This document shows, in pieces, positions 25,721 through 34,700 of a DNA stretch of 64,000 bases; position 1 is the first letter of the stretch, and every line of letters starts with the position of its first letter. The stretch spans positions 124,001 to 188,000 of the forward strand of contig NZ_FNCV01000002.1 in assembly GCF_900100455.1 (NCBI RefSeq), read 5' to 3'. The notes under the pieces were generated by a model, which was given only the letters and a program-made list of their open reading frames with translations, had not been told where the DNA came from and searched no databases. This DNA comes from Roseospirillum parvum (GTDB taxonomy: Bacteria > Pseudomonadota > Alphaproteobacteria > Rhodospirillales > Rhodospirillaceae). The translations under genes and the position numbers were made by a program.

Positions 25721-28528
25721 ATGACCGAAGCGCCAACCTCGCGGTTGTCCGACGCCACGGCCCTGCCCAAGGTCGACCGCGACCTGCGCCACCTGATGGA
25801 CGCCTTCGCCGAGGTCCTGCACGAGATCGGCGAGGGCGAGCTGGCCCGGCGCCTGCCCTGGCCGGCCGAGAACGGCGCCCCCATCGCGCTCGACGCGCCG
25901 GGGGTCAACGACTGGCCGCAGGACCTCGACGACCCCTTGACCGAACGGGCCGTGGAAGCCCGCTCCATCGCCTTCCAGTTGCTGCATCAGGCCGAGGAGA
26001 ACGCCCTCGCCCAAAGCCGCCGGCAGGTGGAAAGCGAGGGCGCCCTGGATGCCGACTCGGGCTCCTGGGAATACGTGCTCAGCCGGCTGGCCGCCGATGG
26101 CTGGAGCGAGGCCGAGATTGCCGCCGCCCTGGTCGAGGTCCACGTCGAGCCGGTGCTCACCGCCCACCCGACCGAGGCCAAGCGGGCCAGCGTGCTGCAC
26201 CACCACCGGGCCATCTACCGCCTGCTGGTCGACGCCGAGAACCAGATGTGGACCCCGGGCGAGCGGGCCAGCCTGCGCGAGGACATGAAGGCGGCCCTGG
26301 AACGCCTGTGGCGGACCGGCGAGATCCTGCTCGAAAAGCCCACCGTGGCCGGCGAACTGGGCATCGTGCTCCACTTCCTGGGCGACGTCTTCCCGGCCAC
26401 CCTGCCCTGGCTCGACCGCCGCCTTTTGACCGCCTGGCAGCGTGTCGGCTTCGATCCGGCGAGCCTGGACGAGGCCACCCGGCGGCCCCGCCTGAGCTTC
26501 GGCAACTGGGTCGGCGGGGACCGCGACGGCCACCCCCTGGTCACCCCCGAGGTCACCGCCCGCACCCTGGAAAGCCTGGCCACCCGGGCCCTCGACAACC
26601 TGCGCGCCGCCCTGGCCCGGCTCGCCGCCGGGCTGTCGCTCAGCGTCTCCCGCCAGGCCGTGCCGGAAGCCCTCAGCCACCGCCTCGACGCCCTGGCCGA
26701 GGCCCTGGGCGAAGCCGCCCCGCCGGCCCTGGCCCGCAACCGCGATGAGCCCTGGCGCCAACTCCTCAACCTGATGATCGCCGCCCTGCCCGACCCGCTC
26801 GGCCCGCCGGCCCCGGGCCGCTACCGGACGGCCGACGCGCTGCTGGCCGACCTCGACCTGTTGAGCCAGACCCTGAAGGAGATCGGCGCCGAGCGTCTGG
26901 CCCGCCGCGACGTCACCCCGGTGCGTCGGCAGGTGGCGACCTTCGGCTTCCATCTGGCGGCCCTCGACATCCGCCAGAACAGCGCCTTCCACGACCGCGC
27001 CCTGGCCGACCTTCTGACCGCCGGCGGCATCGACGGCGCCGACTACGCCGACTGGCCGATGGACCGCCGGCGCCAGATGCTCGACCGCGAGTTGGCCTCG
27101 CCGCGCCCCTTCATCCACGACGGCCGCCGGGCCGGCCCCCACGCCGAGGCGGTGATCGGCGCCCTGGCGGTGGTCGCCCAGCGCCTGGAAACCCACGGCC
27201 CGGCCGGCCTGGGCGCGCTGATCGTCAGCATGACCCGCGACGTGGCCGACCTTCTGGCCGTCTACCTGCTGGCGCGGGAGGCCGGCCTGCTCGCCTTCGG
27301 CGAGGACGGCGCCGCCTGTCCGCTGCCCGTGGTGCCGCTGTTCGAGACGATCGAGGATCTGGCCCACAGCCCGGCCATCCTCGACGCCTTCCTGGCCCAC
27401 CCGGTGACCCGCGCCAGCCTGGCCCGGCAACAGCGCCAGAGCGGCGCCCCCAGGCCCAGCCAGCAGGTGATGATCGGCTACAGCGACAGCGGCAAGGACG
27501 GCGGTCTGGTGGCCAGCCAATGGGGCCTGCATCAGGCCCAGGCCGCCATGGTCGAGGTGGCCGAGCGGCACGGCGTCACCTTGCGCTTCTTCCACGGCCG
27601 GGGCGGCACCATCAGCCGCGGCTCCGGCCCCACCCACCGCTTCGTGCGCGCCCAGCCGCCCGGCGCCATCGACGGGGCCCTGAGGCTGACCGAGCAGGGC
27701 GAGACCATCTCGCAGAAATACGCCAACGTGGTCACCGCCGCCCACAACCTGGAACTGCTCACCGCCGGCACCCTGAACGCCACCCTGCGCGGCCGCCGGG
27801 CCAGTCGCGCGGCCCACCCGCTGGCGCCCATCATGGCGCGGCTGGCCGAGACCAGCCGGACCCGCTACCGCCAGCTTCTCGAAACCCCCGGGTTCATGGA
27901 CTTCTACGCCCAGGCGACGCCGATCGACGTGATCGAGGCCAGCCGCATCGGCTCGCGCCCGGCCCGGCGCACCGGCAAGCGGACCATGGAGGACCTGCGC
28001 GCCATCCCCTGGGTCTTCGCCTGGAGTCAGGCCCGCTTCCTGGTCTCGGCGTGGTACGGCGTGGGCAGCGCCCTGCTCGACCTCTTGGACGACGACCCGG
28101 AGACCTTCGAGCGCCTCGCCACCTGCAAGCGCGACGCCGACTGGCCGCCCCTGCACTACCTGATCAGCAACGCCGCCACCGGCTGGGCCACCGCCGATCC
28201 GGCGATCATGCAGCGCTACGCCGGGCTGGTCGGCGACCCGGTCACCCGGCAACGCCTGCTCGACCCGATCCTCGACGAATACGAACGCACCCGCCACGGC
28301 CTGGAGGCCATCTACCAGGGCCCGCTGGCCGACACCCGGCCCCGCGTCCACCACGTGCTGGCCCTGCGCGGCCCGGCCCTGGAACCGATCCACCAGCGCC
28401 AGATCAAACTGCTCCAGGCGTGGCGCGAGGCCAAGAACAACGACCACGCCGACCAGGCCGACGCCCTGCTGCCGCCGCTGCTGCAAACCGTCAACGCCAT
28501 CGCCGCCGGCCTCGGGGCGACCGGGTAA
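25721..28528 (+). CDS. ppc: Phosphoenolpyruvate carboxylase
   Basis: 935 aa, usual length. Adds bicarbonate to PEP to form oxaloacetate, an anaplerotic reaction. Active-site motifs: 'VLTAHPTEAKRASV' (catalytic His, about residue 148), 'GYSDSGKDGGL', 'FHGRGGTISRGSGPT' (mobile loop) and 'RIGSRPARR'. 'PWVFAWSQARFLVSAWYG' is also conserved. The C-terminus ends ...AAGLGATG rather than the QNTG/RNTG seen in most family members. Monocistronic, with about 120 bases upstream and composite element C starting two bases after the stop. Confidence 0.95.
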   Translation: MTEAPTSRLSDATALPKVDRDLRHLMDAFAEVLHEIGEGELARRLPWPAENGAPIALDAPGVNDWPQDLDDPLTERAVEARSIAFQLLHQAEENALAQSRRQVESEGALDADSGSWEYVLSRLAADGWSEAEIAAALVEVHVEPVLTAHPTEAKRASVLHHHRAIYRLLVDAENQMWTPGERASLREDMKAALERLWRTGEILLEKPTVAGELGIVLHFLGDVFPATLPWLDRRLLTAWQRVGFDPASLDEATRRPRLSFGNWVGGDRDGHPLVTPEVTARTLESLATRALDNLRAALARLAAGLSLSVSRQAVPEALSHRLDALAEALGEAAPPALARNRDEPWRQLLNLMIAALPDPLGPPAPGRYRTADALLADLDLLSQTLKEIGAERLARRDVTPVRRQVATFGFHLAALDIRQNSAFHDRALADLLTAGGIDGADYADWPMDRRRQMLDRELASPRPFIHDGRRAGPHAEAVIGALAVVAQRLETHGPAGLGALIVSMTRDVADLLAVYLLAREAGLLAFGEDGAACPLPVVPLFETIEDLAHSPAILDAFLAHPVTRASLARQQRQSGAPRPSQQVMIGYSDSGKDGGLVASQWGLHQAQAAMVEVAERHGVTLRFFHGRGGTISRGSGPTHRFVRAQPPGAIDGALRLTEQGETISQKYANVVTAAHNLELLTAGTLNATLRGRRASRAAHPLAPIMARLAETSRTRYRQLLETPGFMDFYAQATPIDVIEASRIGSRPARRTGKRTMEDLRAIPWVFAWSQARFLVSAWYGVGSALLDLLDDDPETFERLATCKRDADWPPLHYLISNAATGWATADPAIMQRYAGLVGDPVTRQRLLDPILDEYERTRHGLEAIYQGPLADTRPRVHHVLALRGPALEPIHQRQIKLLQAWREAKNNDHADQADALLPPLLQTVNAIAAGLGATG

Positions 28529-28529
28529 C

Positions 28530-28712
28530 CAAGGGGGCGCTGCCCCCTTTGAACCCCCGCCGGGGGGACCAGGGGCCCCCCCGGACCCCCGCCGTGACTT
28601 AAAACCCCACACAGGGGGGCTTGGCCCCCTGTGTGGGGTTTTGATTCAGGGTGGGGTCTGGGGAGGGCCTCCCGGCCTCCCCAGCGGGGGTCAAGGGGGC
28701 AGCGCCCCCTTG
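28530..28712. repeat. Composite palindromic element, copy C (forward orientation)
   Basis: 183 bp between convergent ppc and the EEP gene, same orientation as copy A. Outer hairpin with GGGGGC-GCT-GCCCCC, left arm GGGGGGACC...CCCCCCGG, centre at 28601-28642, right arm CTGGGGAGG/CCTCCCCAG and outer right hairpin CAAGGGGGC-AGC-GCCCCCTTG. The right end encodes the last codons of the EEP gene. Confidence 0.85.
28601..28642. terminator. Bidirectional intrinsic terminator inside element copy C
   Basis: 18-bp stem AAAACCCCACACAGGGGG (28601-28618), loop GCTTGG, complementary arm ending GGGGTTTT (28625-28642). The stem sequence differs from copy A, but both arms changed together so pairing is kept. 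Confidence 0.85.
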
Positions 28713-29527
28713 CCGGCGAGCCGCACCAGCAGCCCGATGTGATCGCTGGGCCAGGTGCCGTCAGCGCCCGGGGTATTCAGCACCGGGCGGCACTCGGTGA
28801 CCTCGAGGTGCGGGCCATCGGCCCCGGGCAGCAGCAACAGGTGGTCGATGCGGCCGCTTTCCGGGGGCAGGTCGCGGTGGGTGGCGAATTCCGGGTCGGC
28901 GGCGCCGGCCATCAGGTCGATCGCCGGATGCCCGGGGTGATCGATCAGCCAGTGCAGGCAGGCACCGTCCGGCGGGCAGTTCATGTCGCCGCCGAGCAGC
29001 ACGCTGGGCCGGCCGGGCTGGGTGTCGAGGTGCGACAGGATGGCCTGCAACTGGGCCAGCCGCAGGCCGTCCGCCTGCTCAAGATGGGACAGATGGGTGT
29101 TGACCACCACCAGATCGCCGTGCGGGGTGGCCAGCCGGGCGACCAGGGCCTGCCGGTCGCCGTCGGCGGCGTCCTTGGGCAACTCCAGCACCTCGTAGCG
29201 GTCCAGCGGTCGGCGCGACAGCAGGGCCAGGCCCGAGGTGCTGGAGACGCTCCGCCCCTCCACCTGGCGTGTCTTGGCGCGCGCCGCCGGGGCGATGGCG
29301 AACAGGCCCAGGCGCTCGGCCAGCGCTTCGGCGGTCGACAGGCCGAGGGAGGGGGCGGCGAAGGCTTCCTGAAGCAGCACCACATCGGGCGCCAGGGCGG
29401 CCAGCCCGTCGGCCATCAGGTCGAGCCGGCGGCGGTACGGCCCTTCGCCTTTCCAGGTGTTGAGCGTGACCACGCTCAGCGCCCAGTCGGCCTGGGCGGG
29501 GGGCGGGGGGGCGGCGGTCGGGTTCAC
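28691..29527 (-). CDS. Endonuclease/exonuclease/phosphatase (EEP) family hydrolase
   Basis: 278 aa. Metal-dependent phosphodiesterase fold (DNase I, sphingomyelinase, AP endonuclease superfamily). Motifs: 'VVTLNTWKGEGPYRR', 'PDVVLLQEAF' (catalytic Glu), 'VVNTHLSHLEQ', 'LLGGDMNCPP' (Asp/Asn), 'RIDHLLLLP' and the terminal 'WPSDHIGLLVRL' (Asp-His). No signal peptide, so probably cytoplasmic. GTG start 29527. Its last residues, GKGALPP, and the stop lie in palindromic element C and are identical at DNA level to the end of the unrelated TPR gene at 2877. Substrate unknown. Confidence 0.82.
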   Translation of the reverse strand: MNPTAAPPPPAQADWALSVVTLNTWKGEGPYRRRLDLMADGLAALAPDVVLLQEAFAAPSLGLSTAEALAERLGLFAIAPAARAKTRQVEGRSVSSTSGLALLSRRPLDRYEVLELPKDAADGDRQALVARLATPHGDLVVVNTHLSHLEQADGLRLAQLQAILSHLDTQPGRPSVLLGGDMNCPPDGACLHWLIDHPGHPAIDLMAGAADPEFATHRDLPPESGRIDHLLLLPGADGPHLEVTECRPVLNTPGADGTWPSDHIGLLVRLAGKGALPP

Positions 29528-29552
29528 GCGGCGGGGTCCTCGGATTCAATCA

Positions 29553-29572
29553 GCGCGGCAATATCGCCGCGC
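29553..29572. other. Inverted repeat in the leader of the EEP gene
   Basis: GCGCGGC, AATATC, GCCGCGC: a perfect 7-bp stem 26 bases upstream of the EEP GTG, in the short gap between pbpC and the EEP gene. It could be an operator, an mRNA hairpin or the end of the pbpC transcript. Confidence 0.4.
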
Positions 29573-29611
29573 ACCATGAACCTGTTATATGGGCGTAACA
29601 ATCCAAGGGTT

Positions 29612-31705
29612 TCAAGGGGACAGCCGGGCCGGGCCGGGTCCCTCGCGGCGCAGCCAGACGGTCGCCGAGGCGGCCCGGCCGGCGGCGTCGACCACCGTCA
29701 GGCGGGCCGCGCCGGGGCCTTGCGGTTGCCAGCGGGCGGGCCGCCGCCAGTCGCCCGGCCGGCTGCCCGGCAGGTCGGCCAGCGGGCGACCATCGACCAG
29801 CCAGGTCAGCGGGGCCTGCCCGCCGGCCGCTTCCAGGGTCACACCCCGCCGCGCCCCGGCCCAGTCGAGGACCAGTCCGTCGCTGGGAAAGCCCAGACGC
29901 GGCCCCTCCCCCCGGCCCGGGGTCGGCGGCTCGAAACGGGCCAGGGCGGGGGGCAGATCGGCCGCCGAGGCCGCCACCAGACGCCCCGGCGGCGGTGGCG
30001 GCGGACGGCGGTCGTCGCCGGGCAGTCGGGCGAAGGCCTTGAACAGCAGCGGCGCGGCGGTGTCACGCCCGATCCGCCCGGGGCTCGGCGAGCCATCGGC
30101 CCGCCCCACCCAGACGCCGATCGCCATGCCCCCGTCAAAACCCAGCGCCCAGGCATCGCGATAGCCGTAGGAGGTGCCCGTCTTCACCGCCACCCCAGGC
30201 AGGAAGCCGGGCGGCGGCGGAGCGGTGCGCAGGATCTGCCCGACCTCCCAGGCGGCCACCGGGTCGAGCAGTTGGCGCACCGGCGGCGCCTCGGCCGGGC
30301 GCGGGGTGAGGGCCGGCGGCCGCCAGCGCCCGCCGGTCCCGAGCATGGCGTAAAGGCCGGTCATCTCGCGCAGTGTGACGCCCACCCCACCCAGGGCCAG
30401 GGCAAGGCCGGGCGGTGCCTCGCCGGGCAGGCGCGGCGTCACCCCGGCGGCGGTCAGGCGGGCGGCCAGACGGGCCGGGCCGACCCGGGCCAGAAGCTTG
30501 ACCGCCGGCACGTTCAGCGACAGGGCCAGCGCCTCGCCGACCGTCACCTGACCCAGATAGCCGCCGGAAAAGTTGGTCGGCCGATAGCTTCCGAAGCGGG
30601 TCGGCACGTCGTCGATCAGGGTCTTGGGGTGGGCCAGCCCATCGGCGAAGGCAAGGCCATAGATCAGCGGCTTGAGGGTCGAGCCGGGCGAGCGCACGGC
30701 GCGCGACATGTCCACCGCCCCCTGGCGGGCGGTCTCCAGCAGCCCCGGCGAGCCGACCACGGCGCGGACCTCGAAGCTGGCCAGATCGACCGCCACCAGG
30801 GCAGCCGAGGTCTTGGCGTCGAGCCCCGCCACATGCTCGGCGACCAGGGCTTCGAGATCGACCTGGAGGGCGGCATCCAGGGTGGTGCGCACCACCGGCC
30901 CGGGAGCGGTCTCGACCAGTTCGCGGGCCACATGGGGGGCCAGCCGGGGCAGCGCGTGGCGCCGGCTGGGCAGCGGCTCGGCGGCCGCCCGCGCCGCCTC
31001 GGCGGCCGACAGCAGGCCGGCCTCGACGGCCACCGCAAGCACCCGGTCGCGGGCCCGGCGGGCGGCCTCGGGGTGGCGGTCGGGGCGCAGGCGCTCCGGG
31101 GCCTGGGGCAGGGCGACCAGCAGCGCCGCCTCGGCCGGCGACAGACGCGCCGGCGGCTTGCCGAGCCAGGCCAGACTGCCCGCCCGCACCCCCTCCAGGT
31201 TGCCGCCGAAGGGAGCCAGGGTGAGGTAGGCCCGCAGCACCCCGTCATCGCCCAGGGCGCGGGTCAGGGCCAGGGCGCGGGCCGTCTCGCGCAGCTTGGC
31301 GGCCAGGGTGCGCGGCGCCGGGTCGAGCCGCCGGGCGACCTGCATGGCCAGCGTCGAGGCGCCGCTGACCACCCCGCCGGCCAGCAGGTTCTGCCCGGCG
31401 GCGCGCAGCACGGCCGGGGCGTCGACCCCCGGGTGTTGGCCGAAACGGCGGTCCTCGCGGGCCTTCAGCAAGGCCCGGTAGAAGGGGTCCACCTCGGCCA
31501 CCGCGACCGCCAGCCGCCAGCGCCCGTCGGGGCTGAGGAAGGGACGCAGCAGGGTGCCGTCGCCGGCCACCACCTCGGACGACACGGCGGGCAGGGCGCG
31601 CGACAGCGGCCGGGCGGCCAGCCAGTCGACCAGCAGCGCCGGGCCGAACAGACCGGCCAGCCCGGCCAGCCCGATCCCCCCGGCGAGCAGGCGGCGGGCG
31701 ATCAT
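29612..31705 (-). CDS. pbpC: Penicillin-binding protein 1C
   Basis: 697 aa. Bifunctional peptidoglycan synthase anchored by an N-terminal helix (about residues 8-28). GT51 glycosyltransferase: 'KAREDRRFGQHPGVD' and 'GASTLAMQVARRL'. Transpeptidase: Ser nucleophile in 'SPGSTLKPLIYG' (about residue 338), 'SLNVPAVKLL' and 'KTGTSYGYRDAW'. The C-terminal 90 residues are the PBP1C-specific domain ('VTLEAAGGQAPLTWLVDGRPL'-type, in part). The ATG overlaps the stop of the alpha-2-macroglobulin gene by four bases, the usual yfhM-pbpC pair. Confidence 0.93.
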   Translation of the reverse strand: MIARRLLAGGIGLAGLAGLFGPALLVDWLAARPLSRALPAVSSEVVAGDGTLLRPFLSPDGRWRLAVAVAEVDPFYRALLKAREDRRFGQHPGVDAPAVLRAAGQNLLAGGVVSGASTLAMQVARRLDPAPRTLAAKLRETARALALTRALGDDGVLRAYLTLAPFGGNLEGVRAGSLAWLGKPPARLSPAEAALLVALPQAPERLRPDRHPEAARRARDRVLAVAVEAGLLSAAEAARAAAEPLPSRRHALPRLAPHVARELVETAPGPVVRTTLDAALQVDLEALVAEHVAGLDAKTSAALVAVDLASFEVRAVVGSPGLLETARQGAVDMSRAVRSPGSTLKPLIYGLAFADGLAHPKTLIDDVPTRFGSYRPTNFSGGYLGQVTVGEALALSLNVPAVKLLARVGPARLAARLTAAGVTPRLPGEAPPGLALALGGVGVTLREMTGLYAMLGTGGRWRPPALTPRPAEAPPVRQLLDPVAAWEVGQILRTAPPPPGFLPGVAVKTGTSYGYRDAWALGFDGGMAIGVWVGRADGSPSPGRIGRDTAAPLLFKAFARLPGDDRRPPPPPPGRLVAASAADLPPALARFEPPTPGRGEGPRLGFPSDGLVLDWAGARRGVTLEAAGGQAPLTWLVDGRPLADLPGSRPGDWRRPARWQPQGPGAARLTVVDAAGRAASATVWLRREGPGPARLSP

Positions 31706-34700
31706 TGGGCCGCCGCCGCCCCGATCACCATTTCGCCCATCGCCCCCCAGCCGGCGTCGCGCGGCCGGTACATGTCCTCCACGTAGGGCGCCGGCAGGAC
31801 GTAGGTGCCGGGGGTGACGGCGCGCACCAGATAGGCCAGCGCGCGCGACTCGGTGCCGTCGATGTCGAGCGCCGCCACAAAGCGGTCGTCGCGCCGCTCG
31901 GCGTGCTCGGGCTGGGTCAGCCTGGGCAGCCAGTCGAGGCCGGCGAGGCCCCGGCCGCGCCCGGTGGCGACGTTCTCGATCTCCAGCCCGGCCGGCAACA
32001 GGTCGACCACCAGGGCCTGACGGGGCCGGCTGTCGGCCGCCTTGAGGCGGATCAGGGCGACCAGCACGGCATGCGCCGGCACCGCCGCCGGATCGACCGG
32101 GTTGCCGTCCAGGTCGTGGAAGGTGCGCTCGATGGTGAAGCCGCGCCCGCGTTCGGCGGCCCGCGGGGTAGCCGGGATGCCGCGCACGTCGAGGCTGGTG
32201 AACAGCGGGCCCGGCCCGGCGTTGGCGACCATCAGCCCCCGGTCCAGGGCCGCGCGGTCGGGGCTCAGAGTCAGCGGGCCGGCCACCGGATCGGCCCCGG
32301 CGACGGCGATGCGGCTGTCGGCCTGATCGGCCAGCAGGTGGCCGGCGGCCAGGGCCAGCCAGGCCTGCTCCTGGGTCGACAGCCAGCGCCGCGCGGCCCG
32401 CCGCGCCGCCACCTCCTCGGCCAGGGCCAGGGGAGCGAGGCCGGGCAGGTCGTGCTCGGCGGCCAGGGTCAGGCGGGCCGCCAGATCGCGCAGCGGCGAG
32501 CCGTAGTCCGGCGCCCCGCCCTTGAAGCTGGCCCGTTGCAGCGGGTCATGGTCGTCCAGGGCGGCGAGGCGCGCCCGGTCGCCGGCCAGCAGCAGGGCGG
32601 CGGCCAGATGGTCGCGGGCCAGCCCGGTCGGCAGGTCGCCGCCCCGGGTGTCGGCCAGCCAGCGCAGCGAGCCCAGGGCCGGCCGGCCGGCCCGGGCCAG
32701 CACGTAGTGGGCATAGGCCAGGGCGGGCAGCCGGGCGGTCGGCGCCTCGCCGGTGGTGGTCAGGCGCGCCAGATAGTCGAGGCCCCGGGCCAGCGCGAAG
32801 TCGGGCACGGTGACCCGCCCGCTGGCCTGGACGCGGAGCAGGAAATCCAGGGCATAGGCGCTGAGCCACGGATGGGCGCCGCCGCGCGGGCTCCACGCCG
32901 CGAAGGCCCCATCGCCGCGCTGGCGGGCAATCACCCGATCCACCGCCCGGGCCACCCGGCGGTCCAACTCGGCCTGGCTGGCCGGGGCGGCCATCCCGGC
33001 CCGGGCGGCCAGGGCGGCGCCGTCGATCAGGGGCAGGGCGGCGCTGACCGTCTGCTCGGTGCAGCCATAGGGGTAGGCGGCCAGGCTTTCCACCAGCCCG
33101 GCCAGCCCGAGCCGGGGCACCCCACCGAAGGCGGCGGCCACTTGCACGGTCTCCGGCAGCAGGCCCTGGGTCACCTCGGCATCCAGGGTGACGCGGCCGC
33201 CGGGCGGCAGTTGCGCGGTCAGGTGACGGGTTTCCACGGTCTGCGCCGGACGCACGGTGAGCGCCCAGGTGCGGACCCGCTGGCGGCCGTCGGGACCGCT
33301 CAGGCGGACGGTCAGCCGTCCCGGGCCGACCGCCGTGCCGAGCAGCTCGAAGCCCAGCCCACGCCGCGCCCCCTTCGGCAATTCCAGACTGGCCCGGGCC
33401 GGACTCACCGCCAGGGCGCCGGTGGTTTCGGCCTCGACCGTCCAGGTGCCCGGGGTGGCGGCCAGATTGTGCACCTCAAGGCCGATGCGGGCGGCGTCGC
33501 CGGGGGCCAGGAAGCGGGGCAGCCCGCCGGCGATGACCAAGGGATCGCGGACCAGCAGCGGCGCCTCGGCGGCGCCCACCGCGTTCGGGCTCCAGGCCAC
33601 CGCCATCAGGCGCAGGCGGCCGTTGAAGTCGGGCAGGTCCAGGGCCACCTCGGCCCGCCCGTCGGCGTCCACCGCCACCGGGCCGGAGAACAGGGCGACC
33701 GTCTCGATGGGGCTGTCGTCCAGGCGGGGGCCGTGACCGCCCAGGGCGTCGCCGCCCGAGCGCGGGATGCCGCGCCCCCCGGCCCGGGGCCGGATCAGAC
33801 GGCCGTAAAGGTCGCGCATCTCCACCCCCAGGCGGCGCTTGCCCAGGTAGTGGCCGGCCGGATCGGGGGTGGCGAAGCCGGTCAGGCCGAGGATTCCCTC
33901 GTCGACCGCGGCCAGGGTCAGGTGCACCGCGCCCTCGGCGACCCCGGCGCCGGCCACCTGGAGGGGAATGTTCACCGTCTGCCGGGGCGTCACCTCGGCC
34001 GGCGGATCGAGGCTGACGCTCAACCGGCGCGGCGCCGGATCGACGCCGACCCAGGCCAGCCCGACCGCCCGGCCGGGGCCGTGTGTCTCGGCCCCGTCCA
34101 CCGCGCCCGGCGTGAACAGGGTGGCCGAGACATAGGCCCCGACCCCCCAATCCTCGGTCACCGGCAATTCCAGGGTGGTGGTCCCGGGCTCGACCGTCAG
34201 GGCCCGGGTGGTCACCACCTGCTGGTGGGCCACGGCGACCAGCAACTGGCCGGCCCGGGGCACGGTGACCGCCACCCGGGCGGTGTCGCCCAGCGCCACG
34301 GCGGCGCTCTCGGTTTCCACCTTCAGGGTGTCCGGGGTGTCGTCGTCGGCCAGACGGGGGCTCCACCAGCCGGCCCGGAAGCGCACGGCGCTCAGGGCCC
34401 GGCCCTCGGGGTCGAACACCTCCAGCCGGTAGCTGCCGTTTTCCATGCGGCGGGCCAGCCGGGCCGGACCCTCGGCGGGCAGGGTGAGGGTGCCGCCGGC
34501 CACCGAGCGTTCACGGGTGACGGCGCGGACCTGCCAGCGGTCGCCGTCCAGCGTCCATTGGTAGTCGCGGATTTCCTCGATCAGCTCCCAGCCCAGCGGG
34601 CCGGGGGTCGCCGCCTGCCCGTCCGGGGTGCGGGCGATGACCTCGAAGGCGGCCTCGGCGTCGGCCGCCAGGGGGCCGGAGAACAGAGGCTTGAGGCCGA

